37,753 nucleotides of DNA from the NCBI RefSeq assembly GCF_019634845.1, contig NZ_JAHCAQ010000023.1:1-37753 (forward strand), given 5' to 3'. Below are positions 24,233 through 31,533 of this stretch, piece after piece. The notes under the pieces are model-generated. The model ran no database searches, had not been told where the DNA came from, and saw nothing but the letters and a program-made list of their open reading frames with translations. Position 1 is the first letter of the stretch; each line of letters begins with the position of its first letter. The stretch comes from Dokdonella sp. GTDB taxonomy: Bacteria > Pseudomonadota > Gammaproteobacteria > Xanthomonadales > Rhodanobacteraceae. The position numbers and the translations under genes were made by a program.

Positions 24233-25231
24233 TCAGGCGCCGCGATCGCTGCGCAGTGCCTGCTGGCGCCGCCGGTCGCCGGCGGCACCGCGCCCGACCA
24301 GCATGCCGAGCGCAACGATGCCGACCACCACGAGCAGTGCACCGACGGCCGACCCGCCGCGCGGCATCGACTCGCCCAGCAGCAGCACCCCGAACGCACT
24401 CGTGAACAGCAGTTCGGCGGCTTGCATCGCCTCGACCGCGCCGAGTGCCGCCGGCTGGTCGCGCACGAGACCGGTGGCATGGAAGAACAGGATCGTCGCG
24501 ACCACGCCCGTCAGCAGTGCCACGCCGGCCGCCAGCGTCATCTGCAGCGGCGGCGGCGGTCCGGCCTGTTGCCAGGCGTAGACCGCGACCAGCCACCAGA
24601 ACGGCTGGCTCGCCAGCGTCATGCCGAATACGCGCTCGGTGGCGTCGAGGGTCTCGCCGCTGCGTTCCAGGTGCAGCAGGATCGCGCGATTGCCCAGCGG
24701 ATAGAGCGTGGCCGACAGCGCCACCAGCAGCAGCGCGAGCCACGCATCGCGATCGAGCTGACCATGGAAATGCGCGCCCTGCATCAGCGCCACGCCAAGC
24801 ACGATGAGGGCGCCGAGCGCGAGCGCCGCGCGTGGCAGTCGCGCGCGCTCGTCGCGGTACAACAGCGGACCCAGCAGCATGCCCGCGACCACGGTGAGCT
24901 GGAAGGTGCCGGCCACCAGCCAGGCCGGCGCGTGCGCGGCGCTCCAGGTCAGACACACGCAGAACAGGCCGAAGCCCACCGTGCTCCACAGCAGCCAGGC
25001 GCGCGGCTGCGCCCGCAAGGCCGACCAGACGCGGGCGAAGCTGCCGCGCCAGCCGATCACCAGCCACAGCAGCGGCAGCGTGAACAGGTAGCGCAGCGCC
25101 GCCGACCACGCCCAATGGCCGCCGGCGCTGGCCATGGCGCGATTGAGCACATAGGTCGAGGTGAAGAACAGCGCGGAGGCAAGGCCGAGCAGCACGGCTT
25201 GCAGTTCCCGCCGCGGCGCGCGTCCGCTCAT
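24233..25231 (-). CDS. EmrE-like multidrug efflux family transporter (DMT superfamily)
   Basis: A 332-residue inner-membrane protein with about ten hydrophobic segments in two EamA-like halves (for example LLGLASALFFTSTYVLNRAMASAGGHWAW, LWSTVGFGLFCVCLTWSAAHAPAWLVAGTFQL, and VEAMQAAELLFTSAFGVLLLGESMP). This pattern fits the multidrug resistance efflux transporter family PF13536 (EmrE-like); DMT members carry metabolites and drugs. Its ATG overlaps the bioC stop as ATGA, making it the last gene of the biotin run. It could move biotin, a precursor or an unrelated compound; nothing in the sequence decides. Confidence 0.85.
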   Translation of the reverse strand: MSGRAPRRELQAVLLGLASALFFTSTYVLNRAMASAGGHWAWSAALRYLFTLPLLWLVIGWRGSFARVWSALRAQPRAWLLWSTVGFGLFCVCLTWSAAHAPAWLVAGTFQLTVVAGMLLGPLLYRDERARLPRAALALGALIVLGVALMQGAHFHGQLDRDAWLALLLVALSATLYPLGNRAILLHLERSGETLDATERVFGMTLASQPFWWLVAVYAWQQAGPPPPLQMTLAAGVALLTGVVATILFFHATGLVRDQPAALGAVEAMQAAELLFTSAFGVLLLGESMPRGGSAVGALLVVVGIVALGMLVGRGAAGDRRRQQALRSDRGA

Positions 25232-26103
25232 CGACGCACGCGACTGCCACGCAGGCTGGCCAGCGAAAAGCTCGCCACGTCGACGCCGGCATTGCGCACG
25301 GGATGGCCCGGATCGGGCGCCAGCGCACGCGCATACACGACTTCGTAGGTGGCCGGCAGGCGACCGCCGACACGGAAACGCTCGTAAGCGGCGGCGACGC
25401 GCTCCAGATGCTGCTTGCCGGTCAGCTGCCGGCTGCGCTCGCGATCGGCGTTGGTGGCGCCGATCGCGCGCAGGTCGCACATCAGCGCGTGCAGGTCGCT
25501 GTAGGTCAGCGTCAGATCCTCGCGTCCCATCACCGGATCGCGGAAACCGCTCATCAGCAGGCCATCACCGATGTCGTGCATGTCGATGAAGCGGCTCACA
25601 TGCGGCATCGCGTCGACCGCCGCGAACGCGCTGCGCAGCTCGTGCAGCGTGTCGGGGCCAAAGGTCGAGAACACGAGCGTGCCGCCCGGGCGCAGCACGC
25701 GACGGAACTCCGCCATCACGCTGCCGGGGTCATCGCACCATTGCAGGCACAGGTTGGCGTGGATCAGGTCCACGCTGGCCGCCGCCAGCGGCAGCGCCTG
25801 GGCATCGCCCGCCACGCAGGCATAGGCCTGCGGCGCGCCGGCGCGGCCTGCGGCCACGCGCAACATCGGCAGCGCGATGTCGAGCGCGATGACCTGCGCC
25901 AGCGGCCAGAGTTCGTGCAGGGCCAGTGCGCCGGCCGCGGGACCGCAGCCGACATCGAGGATCAGCTGCGGCTCCAGCGCGGCGTCGAGCTGTTCGCGCA
26001 GACGGCGACCGATTTCGGCCTGCAGCACCGCATTGGCCTCGTAGCGGGCGGCAGCGCGGCCGAATGCGCGCCGCACCTGCCTCGGATCGAGTCCCGCACT
26101 CAT
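25228..26103 (-). CDS. bioC: Malonyl-ACP O-methyltransferase BioC
   Basis: A 291-residue SAM-dependent methyltransferase that masks the free carboxyl of malonyl-ACP, so the fatty-acid enzymes can build pimeloyl-ACP for biotin. Class I SAM motifs are clear: motif I LILDVGCGPAAGAL (about 50-62), the acidic VIALDIALPML, then AGDAQALPLAAASVDLIHANLCLQWCDD and the LRPGGTLVFSTFGP block that is typical of BioC. The N terminus VRRAFGRAAARYEANAVLQ is the BioC signature. Start and stop both overlap neighbours as ATGA (bioH upstream, the DMT transporter downstream). Confidence 0.93.
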   Translation of the reverse strand: MSAGLDPRQVRRAFGRAAARYEANAVLQAEIGRRLREQLDAALEPQLILDVGCGPAAGALALHELWPLAQVIALDIALPMLRVAAGRAGAPQAYACVAGDAQALPLAAASVDLIHANLCLQWCDDPGSVMAEFRRVLRPGGTLVFSTFGPDTLHELRSAFAAVDAMPHVSRFIDMHDIGDGLLMSGFRDPVMGREDLTLTYSDLHALMCDLRAIGATNADRERSRQLTGKQHLERVAAAYERFRVGGRLPATYEVVYARALAPDPGHPVRNAGVDVASFSLASLRGSRVRR

Positions 26104-26867
26104 GCCGCAAGCTCCTTCGTGAACTGGATGATCGCCGCGGCGATCGCCTCGGCATGACTGATGAATGGCGCGTGGCTGCTGTTGAGCTGCAGGTAGTGTG
26201 CCCGCGGCGCCTGCTGCGCCGCCCATTGCATCGCTGCCGGCGGCACCAGCCGATCACGCCGCGCCGCCAGCCACAGGCTCGGCATCACCAGCATGGACAG
26301 CTGCTGGCGCAGATCGACGGCCTCGAGGATGCGCAGTCCATCCTGCAGCGCGGCCAGGCTCGGTACGCCGCGCTCGAACACCTGTGCGCGCAAGCCGCGC
26401 AATTCTACCTGCGCCTGGGCCGAACCGAGCGTCTCCAGGGCAAGGAAACGCTCGATCACGCTGCGGTAGTCGAGCGCCAGTTCGCCGGCGAAACCATGCA
26501 GCACGTCGGCCGACACGCCATGCGGCCAGTCGGGCGCCGCCACGAAGCGCGGGCTCGATGCGATCAGGCCCAGGCCGCGTACCTGCGCGGCATGCGCCAG
26601 CGCCGCGTGCAGCGCCACGCTGCCACCGAGCGACCAGCCGACCCACACCGCGCGCGGCGTGGCGGCGGCAATCGCGCCGGCGGTGTCGGCCAGCTCGAAT
26701 CGACCCAGCGCATGACTGTGGCCATGTCCGGGCAGATCGACCACGTGCAGGCGGAAGTGACCGGCCAGCGCGTCGATGAGCGGACCGAAGATGCCACCAT
26801 GCATTGCCCAGCCGTGCAGCAGCACGAGATCGGGACCATCCCCCAAGGTGGCGATGTACGGCTTCAT
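26100..26867 (-). CDS. bioH: Pimeloyl-ACP methyl ester esterase BioH
   Basis: A 255-residue alpha/beta hydrolase, the length of E. coli BioH (256). It removes the methyl group from pimeloyl-ACP methyl ester, ending BioC protection. The triad is Ser79 (VGWSLGG), Asp205 (ARRDRLVPP) and His232 (NSSHAPFISH). The oxyanion loop LLHGWAMHGGIF is the typical BioH variant. It lies between the DUF7079-like gene and bioC with ATGA overlaps on both sides. Confidence 0.94.
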   Translation of the reverse strand: MKPYIATLGDGPDLVLLHGWAMHGGIFGPLIDALAGHFRLHVVDLPGHGHSHALGRFELADTAGAIAAATPRAVWVGWSLGGSVALHAALAHAAQVRGLGLIASSPRFVAAPDWPHGVSADVLHGFAGELALDYRSVIERFLALETLGSAQAQVELRGLRAQVFERGVPSLAALQDGLRILEAVDLRQQLSMLVMPSLWLAARRDRLVPPAAMQWAAQQAPRAHYLQLNSSHAPFISHAEAIAAAIIQFTKELAA

Positions 26868-27268
26868 GCAGCGCCCTCTGCCGCCGGCCGCGACTCGACC
26901 GCGGCCGCGGCACGGGCGCGCTCGATGCGTGGCGCCAGCAGGCGCCACAGCAGGCGCACGAAACGCCGGCCGCAGAATGGCCACGGTCGCAACCCGCGCG
27001 CGCGCCTGCGATTGGCGATGATGCACTGTTCCAGCCAGCTCTGGTCGAAGCGATCCCACACCCCCGCGGTCGCGCACAGGTTGAGCACGAGCACGGGATG
27101 GATCTCGTCGAACAGGATCGCGCGCAGCTCGTCGAGCGAGTAGTGCGAGCACGCAAGCGTACGCGCGGTGCTGCGCACCAACGGCCGCCACGGCACATCC
27201 AGATACAACTCCGAAAGCGCCTCCCACACCGGCCGGCGCGCCACCGGATCGAACCCCTCGCCGCTCAT
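26864..27268 (-). CDS. DUF7079-like protein inside the biotin operon
   Basis: A 134-residue soluble protein. The RRPVWEALSELYLDVPW start, the SHYSLDELRAILFDEIHPVLVLNL middle and DQSWLEQCI segment match the small DUF7079 family as I recall it. The C-terminal third is a basic extension (RRRARGLRPW, then RRFVRLLWRLLAPRIERARAA). The function is unknown. Its ATG overlaps the bioF stop and its stop overlaps the bioH start (both ATGA), so it is translated together with the biotin enzymes. It might be a regulator or accessory factor of biotin synthesis, or simply carried in the operon. Confidence 0.8.
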   Translation of the reverse strand: MSGEGFDPVARRPVWEALSELYLDVPWRPLVRSTARTLACSHYSLDELRAILFDEIHPVLVLNLCATAGVWDRFDQSWLEQCIIANRRRARGLRPWPFCGRRFVRLLWRLLAPRIERARAAAAVESRPAAEGAA

Positions 27269-28449
27269 GCAAGCACCTTGCGCAGCGTATCGAGCAGCTG
27301 CTCGACCTGTGCTTGCGTATGCAGCGCCGACAACGTGACGCGCAGCCGCGCCTGGTCGCGCGGCACGGTCGGCGGTCGCACCGCGGGCACGTGGAAGCCG
27401 GCCTCGCGCAGGCGCGCGGCAGCGCCGAGCGCCGCCTCGCTGCTGCCGACCCGCAGCGGCTGGATCGCGGTGGGCGAAGCGAGCACGGCCAGGCCACGCG
27501 CGCGCGCGCCGGCGCGGAACTGCTCGATGCGCGCCGCCAGCGTGCTGCGCCGCTCCGCATCGCCGCGCGCGAGATCGATCGCCACGCAGGTCGCGGCAGC
27601 CAGCGCGGGTGGCAGCGCGGTGGTGTAGATGAACGAGCGCGCCTGCTGCACGAGGCCGTCGATGAGCTCGGCACTGCCGGCGACGAAGGCGCCGAACGTG
27701 CCCAGCGCCTTGCCGAGCGTGCCCATCAGCACGGGGACTTCGCGCTGACCGAGCCCGGCCCAAGCGAGGCTGCCGCCACCGTCGGCGCCGAGCACGCCGA
27801 GCCCATGCGCATCGTCGATCATGCACAACGCGGCCTGCGCCCGGCACAGCGCGGCCAGTTCGCGCAAGGGCGCGATGTCGCCATCCATGCTGAACACGCC
27901 GTCGCTGGCCAGCAGGGCGGCGGCCTGCGGCTGCGCGTCGAGTTGGCGTGCGGCGCCTTCGACATCGGCGTGCCGGTAGCGGCGCAACGTGCAACCGGCC
28001 AGCTGCGCGCCATCGATGAGGCTGGCGTGGTTGAGCCTGTCCTGCACGCACAGGTCGCCGCGTGCGAGCAATCCCGCCAGCACGCCGAGATTGGCCATGT
28101 ATCCGGTCGAGAACAGCAGCACCCGCTCGCGACCGAGCCACTGCGCGAGACCGTGCTCGAGCCGTGCATGTTCGTCGCGGTGGCCACCAAGCAGGTGGGC
28201 CGCGCCAGCGCCGACGCCGACAACGCGCGCGGCGCGGCCCAGCGCCTCGATCAGCGCCGGATGACGCGCCAGACCGAGATAGTCGTTGCTGGCGAAATCG
28301 AGCAGGCGGTGGCCGTCATCGACCACCCATGCACCCCCCGTCGCGACATCGACATCGAGCACATGCAGGCGGCGCAGCAGCTGCGCGGCGGCGCGCTCGC
28401 GCTGGCGCGCGGCGAGGCGCTCGAGCAGATCGGCGCGAATCACGGTCAT
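27265..28449 (-). CDS. bioF: 8-amino-7-oxononanoate synthase BioF
   Basis: A 394-residue PLP-dependent alpha-oxoamine synthase that joins L-alanine to pimeloyl-ACP in the first ring-forming branch of biotin synthesis. PLP-binding Lys247 lies in GTLGKALG, and the FASNDYLGLA, GGHRDEHARLE and DDAHGLGVLG motifs are in order. The start codon (MTVIRADLL) lies 5 nt beyond the stop of the upstream kinase gene, so the two are probably on one transcript, and no separate promoter is evident. Downstream it overlaps the DUF7079-like gene (ATGA). Confidence 0.95.
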   Translation of the reverse strand: MTVIRADLLERLAARQRERAAAQLLRRLHVLDVDVATGGAWVVDDGHRLLDFASNDYLGLARHPALIEALGRAARVVGVGAGAAHLLGGHRDEHARLEHGLAQWLGRERVLLFSTGYMANLGVLAGLLARGDLCVQDRLNHASLIDGAQLAGCTLRRYRHADVEGAARQLDAQPQAAALLASDGVFSMDGDIAPLRELAALCRAQAALCMIDDAHGLGVLGADGGGSLAWAGLGQREVPVLMGTLGKALGTFGAFVAGSAELIDGLVQQARSFIYTTALPPALAAATCVAIDLARGDAERRSTLAARIEQFRAGARARGLAVLASPTAIQPLRVGSSEAALGAAARLREAGFHVPAVRPPTVPRDQARLRVTLSALHTQAQVEQLLDTLRKVLA

Positions 28450-28454
28450 CGGCG

Positions 28455-30923
28455 TCAGCGCTGGGGCGCGGCGCCGCGTCGGACCGCGGCGTCCTGCGCG
28501 GTCAACGCGGCGTGCACGCGCGCGGGACCGCTGCGCAACAGGGCCACGGCTTCCTGCGCGTCGTCGTCGAGCATTTCGGGCACCAGTGCGACCTGCGCCG
28601 CAGCCTCCTCGAACAGGCGCAGTGCATCGTGCAGCAGGGTCAGGCGCATGGCCGCGGCCACATCGCGCTCGCCACTGCGGCGTAGCTCGAACTCGGCCTT
28701 GAGCGTGTCGAACCAGGCGCGCGTGAGGTGGAACTGTCGCTGCCGCGCGAGCTCGGCCGGCAAACCTTCGAACAATCGCGCCACCTCCGCCAACGCCTGC
28801 AGCTGCGGCGCGGCCGGCGAGCCGGCGCGCGCCTCCATCTGCACTTCCTGCAGCCGCGCGACGATGCGGTTCACCGCGGCGATGGGCTGCGCCGGATCCA
28901 GGCGCAGCAGCTCACGATCGATCTCGCGCCGTCGTTGGTAATGGGCGCGCGCCGCGTCGAACTGGCCACTGCGCTCGGCCATGCGCGCCGCGATGCCGGC
29001 GGCGCTCGCGGCGTTGACCAGGTGGCGCAGGTCCTGCGGGTGGCGCGCCAGCAACGATTCCTGCACCTGCAGCCCGCGCTCGGCTGCGACCAGTGCCTTG
29101 GCCATGTGCTCCGGGTCGGCGTCATCGCCGGCGTGACTGTAGGCGCGGAAGCTCAGCGCGCTTGCGAGCAGGCCGTCAGCGGCCACGCGCTCGGCCTCGG
29201 TCGAGGCGAGTGCACGCGCCCGTTCACAGGCGGTGCCGGCTTCGGCATACAGCGCCGCGCTCTGCGCTGGCGACAGGGCCGCATCCGCCGCGCGCGCCTG
29301 CACGTAGAGGGCCCCGCCGCGCGCGATGGCAAGCGCAAAGGTTTCGTCGGCCGCAGGCGCGGCGCGCGCGAGTGCCGCCGCACGTGCGAGCGTGGCTTGC
29401 GCCGCGGCACCCTGCTGGGCATCGGCCTGCGCGTCGCCAAGCTCGGTCAGCGCGCTCAGTCGCAAGGCCTGCGCATGGGCTTGCGGGGCGACGAGTCGAT
29501 CGGCATGGTCGACCGCCGCCAGCGCGCGTTCGGCCGTCGCGATGCGCTCGGCGGGAGGCGCGTACATGCGCTTGCGGATTTTGGCCAGCGAGGCGTAACC
29601 GGTGGCGATGTCGAGCAACAGCTCGGGATTGTCGCCGCTGTCGGCGGCGAGCCGATCGAGGTACTCCACGCCGGTGTCGAGCAGGGTGCGCTGCGCCTGG
29701 CTGGTGCCCGGCACGTCGACGATCTGCTGGAACACGGTGCCGATGAAGCGGTTGGCCAGATCCCGCACGCCGGCGAAATGCCGCGCCGCGCGCGCGGCCT
29801 GGAGGCGCGCCTCGTGGGCCTGTTGCAGCGCATAGCTCCAGCTCGCCAGCATGATGCCGACCGCGAGCGCCGCCAGCGCCACCGCGCCGCGATGGCGGCC
29901 CACGAACTTGCGCATCCGGTACCACCGCGTCACGCGCGCGGCACGCACCGGGCGCCCTTCACGATAACGCTCGAGGTCCTCGCGCAGCGCGCTGGCGCTC
30001 GCGTAGCGGTCCGCGGGATCGGCCGCGGTGGCCTTGACGATGATGCCGCCAAGCTCGGCATCGAGCGGCAGCGCGGCTGGTGCGTCGCGACCGACCCCCT
30101 CACCGGCGATGAGTTCGCGCAGCAGCACGCCGAGGCTGTAGATGTCGCTGGCCGTGGTGATGGCGCGGCCTTCGCGCTGCTCGGGACTCGCGTAGCCGAG
30201 CGTGAACACGCGCGTGGAGGTGTCGCGGCGCGCCTGCCCGGTATCGAGGTCGAGCAGGCGCGCAATGCCGAAGTCCACCAGCTTGACGTCACCGCCCGTG
30301 GTCACGAGGACATTGGCCGGCTTGATGTCGCGGTGGATCACGAGCCGCTGGTGAGCGTGGCCGACCGCATCGAGCACCGCATCGAACAACGCGAGGCGTT
30401 CGCGCAGCCGCGGCGCATGCGTCGCCGCATGGGCCAGCAGCGGCAGGCCGTCGACGTATTCGAGTGCGAGCCACGGCTGGCCATCCGCCGTCTCGCCGCC
30501 ATCGAGCAGGCGTGCGATGTGCGGATGATCGAGGTCGGCGAGGATCTGCCGCTCGTGGCGCAGCCGCTGCAGGCCCTCGCGGGTGGGAAAGCCGCGCAGC
30601 AGCTTGATCGCCACGCGTTGCGCAAAGCCTCCATCGACGCGCTCGGCGAGAAACACCGTGCCCATGCCGCCGACGCCGATCTCGCGCAGCAGGTGCCACG
30701 GCCCGAGGCGCTGCACGCGCGTGGCCATGAGATCGCCGGCGCTGTCGGCCAGCACTTGTGCCAGCGGGTCGCCGGCGTCGGTATCGGCCGTGAGCAGGTC
30801 GCGCAGCAGATCGCGCTCGCGCGGCGACAACGGCAGTGCAGCCAGCGCCGCCTCATGCTGCTCCAGCGGCAGCAGCCGCAGCCGCTCGAAGTGCTCGGCG
30901 TAGCGGTCCAGCGGCGTATTCAT
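28455..30923 (-). CDS. Transmembrane Ser/Thr protein kinase, copy 1
   Basis: An 822-residue membrane kinase. A helical head (1-70, with RYAEHFERLRLLPLEQ) precedes the Hanks-type kinase domain (about 77-321): GVGGMG glycine loop, VAIK Lys107, HRDIKP catalytic Asp199, DFG Asp217 and YASPEQ, all intact. One membrane helix (about 347-366) follows, then a long C-terminal, mostly helical region (370-822) with TPR-like alanine-rich repeats, probably periplasmic. The VRDLANRFIGTVFQQIVDVPGT block is shared with the other copy. Start overlaps the sigma factor stop (ATGA); bioF follows 5 nt after the stop. Substrate is most simply the partner ECF sigma factor, which is inference. Confidence 0.92.
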   Translation of the reverse strand: MNTPLDRYAEHFERLRLLPLEQHEAALAALPLSPRERDLLRDLLTADTDAGDPLAQVLADSAGDLMATRVQRLGPWHLLREIGVGGMGTVFLAERVDGGFAQRVAIKLLRGFPTREGLQRLRHERQILADLDHPHIARLLDGGETADGQPWLALEYVDGLPLLAHAATHAPRLRERLALFDAVLDAVGHAHQRLVIHRDIKPANVLVTTGGDVKLVDFGIARLLDLDTGQARRDTSTRVFTLGYASPEQREGRAITTASDIYSLGVLLRELIAGEGVGRDAPAALPLDAELGGIIVKATAADPADRYASASALREDLERYREGRPVRAARVTRWYRMRKFVGRHRGAVALAALAVGIMLASWSYALQQAHEARLQAARAARHFAGVRDLANRFIGTVFQQIVDVPGTSQAQRTLLDTGVEYLDRLAADSGDNPELLLDIATGYASLAKIRKRMYAPPAERIATAERALAAVDHADRLVAPQAHAQALRLSALTELGDAQADAQQGAAAQATLARAAALARAAPAADETFALAIARGGALYVQARAADAALSPAQSAALYAEAGTACERARALASTEAERVAADGLLASALSFRAYSHAGDDADPEHMAKALVAAERGLQVQESLLARHPQDLRHLVNAASAAGIAARMAERSGQFDAARAHYQRRREIDRELLRLDPAQPIAAVNRIVARLQEVQMEARAGSPAAPQLQALAEVARLFEGLPAELARQRQFHLTRAWFDTLKAEFELRRSGERDVAAAMRLTLLHDALRLFEEAAAQVALVPEMLDDDAQEAVALLRSGPARVHAALTAQDAAVRRGAAPQR

Positions 30924-31486
30924 GCCTCGAGCGCGGTCTTGAGCCAGGCGCGTGCGAGGCGCAGGTCGCGGTCGACCGTGCTTTCCGACAGATCGAGCGC
31001 GGCGGCGACCTCGAGCCGACTGAGACCGCCGAAGTAGACCAGCTCGATGATCTGCGCGCGGCGCGCATCGCTGCTGGCCAGGTCGCGCAGCGCGTCGTCG
31101 ACACGCAGCAGTTGCCGGTCGCTGTCGGGCGTGGCGACGGCCGATGCTTCGTCGAGCCGGACGCGTTCGACATCGCCGCCGCGCTTGCCGGTGAGGCGCT
31201 TGCGCGCGGCGTCGACCAGCACCTGGCGCGTGGCCTGCGCGGCGACATGGAAGAAATGGCGCCGGTCGGCCAGCGCGAGTTCGCTGCCGAGCAGGCGCAG
31301 CAGTGCCTCGTGGGCGAGGTCGGTGGCGCTGAGCGTGGCACCCGGCATCGCCCGCAGCGACTGCGCGGCGATTGCGCGCACGTTGGCATAGACCCGTTCC
31401 ACCAGCCGCTCGCGGGCCTGCGCGTCGCCCGCGTGCCAGGCGTCGAGCAGTTGCGTGATGTCGTGGTCGGCAGGCGGCTGGGTCAT
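30920..31486 (-). CDS. ECF sigma factor, copy 1 (SATD type)
   Basis: A 188-residue ECF sigma factor with sigma-2 and sigma-4 domains. Region 2.2 reads LSATDLAHEALLRLLG, where SATD (53-56) replaces the acidic DAED of standard ECFs, with Thr55 at the Glu position. Sigma-4 reads IIELVYFGGLSRLEVAAALDLSESTVDRDLRLARAWL. It resembles the TIGR02999-type ECF family linked to Ser/Thr kinases. The start MTQPPADH (31486) fits the other copy; no Shine-Dalgarno is visible and TAGAAT lies 7 nt upstream. The stop overlaps the kinase start (ATGA). Confidence 0.92.
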   Translation of the reverse strand: MTQPPADHDITQLLDAWHAGDAQARERLVERVYANVRAIAAQSLRAMPGATLSATDLAHEALLRLLGSELALADRRHFFHVAAQATRQVLVDAARKRLTGKRGGDVERVRLDEASAVATPDSDRQLLRVDDALRDLASSDARRAQIIELVYFGGLSRLEVAAALDLSESTVDRDLRLARAWLKTALEA

Positions 31487-31493
31487 GGCAGGG

Positions 31494-31499
31494 ATTCTA
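31494..31499 (-). promoter_or_regulatory. -10-like TAGAAT directly upstream of sigma copy 1
   Basis: TAGAAT on the minus strand ends 7 nt before the ATG, in a cgctagaat context shared with sigma copy 2. Transcription from it would begin at or near the A of the ATG, giving a leaderless message, which fits the missing ribosome binding site. No -35 match is visible 17 bp upstream. Confidence 0.45.
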
Positions 31500-31533
31500 G
31501 CGGTGGGTTCGCCGCGCCGGCGCGCGACGGTCT

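Noticed and set aside
28728-31037. Long plus-strand frame opposite kinase copy 1
   Set aside because: Antisense to an intact kinase/sigma pair; no motifs.
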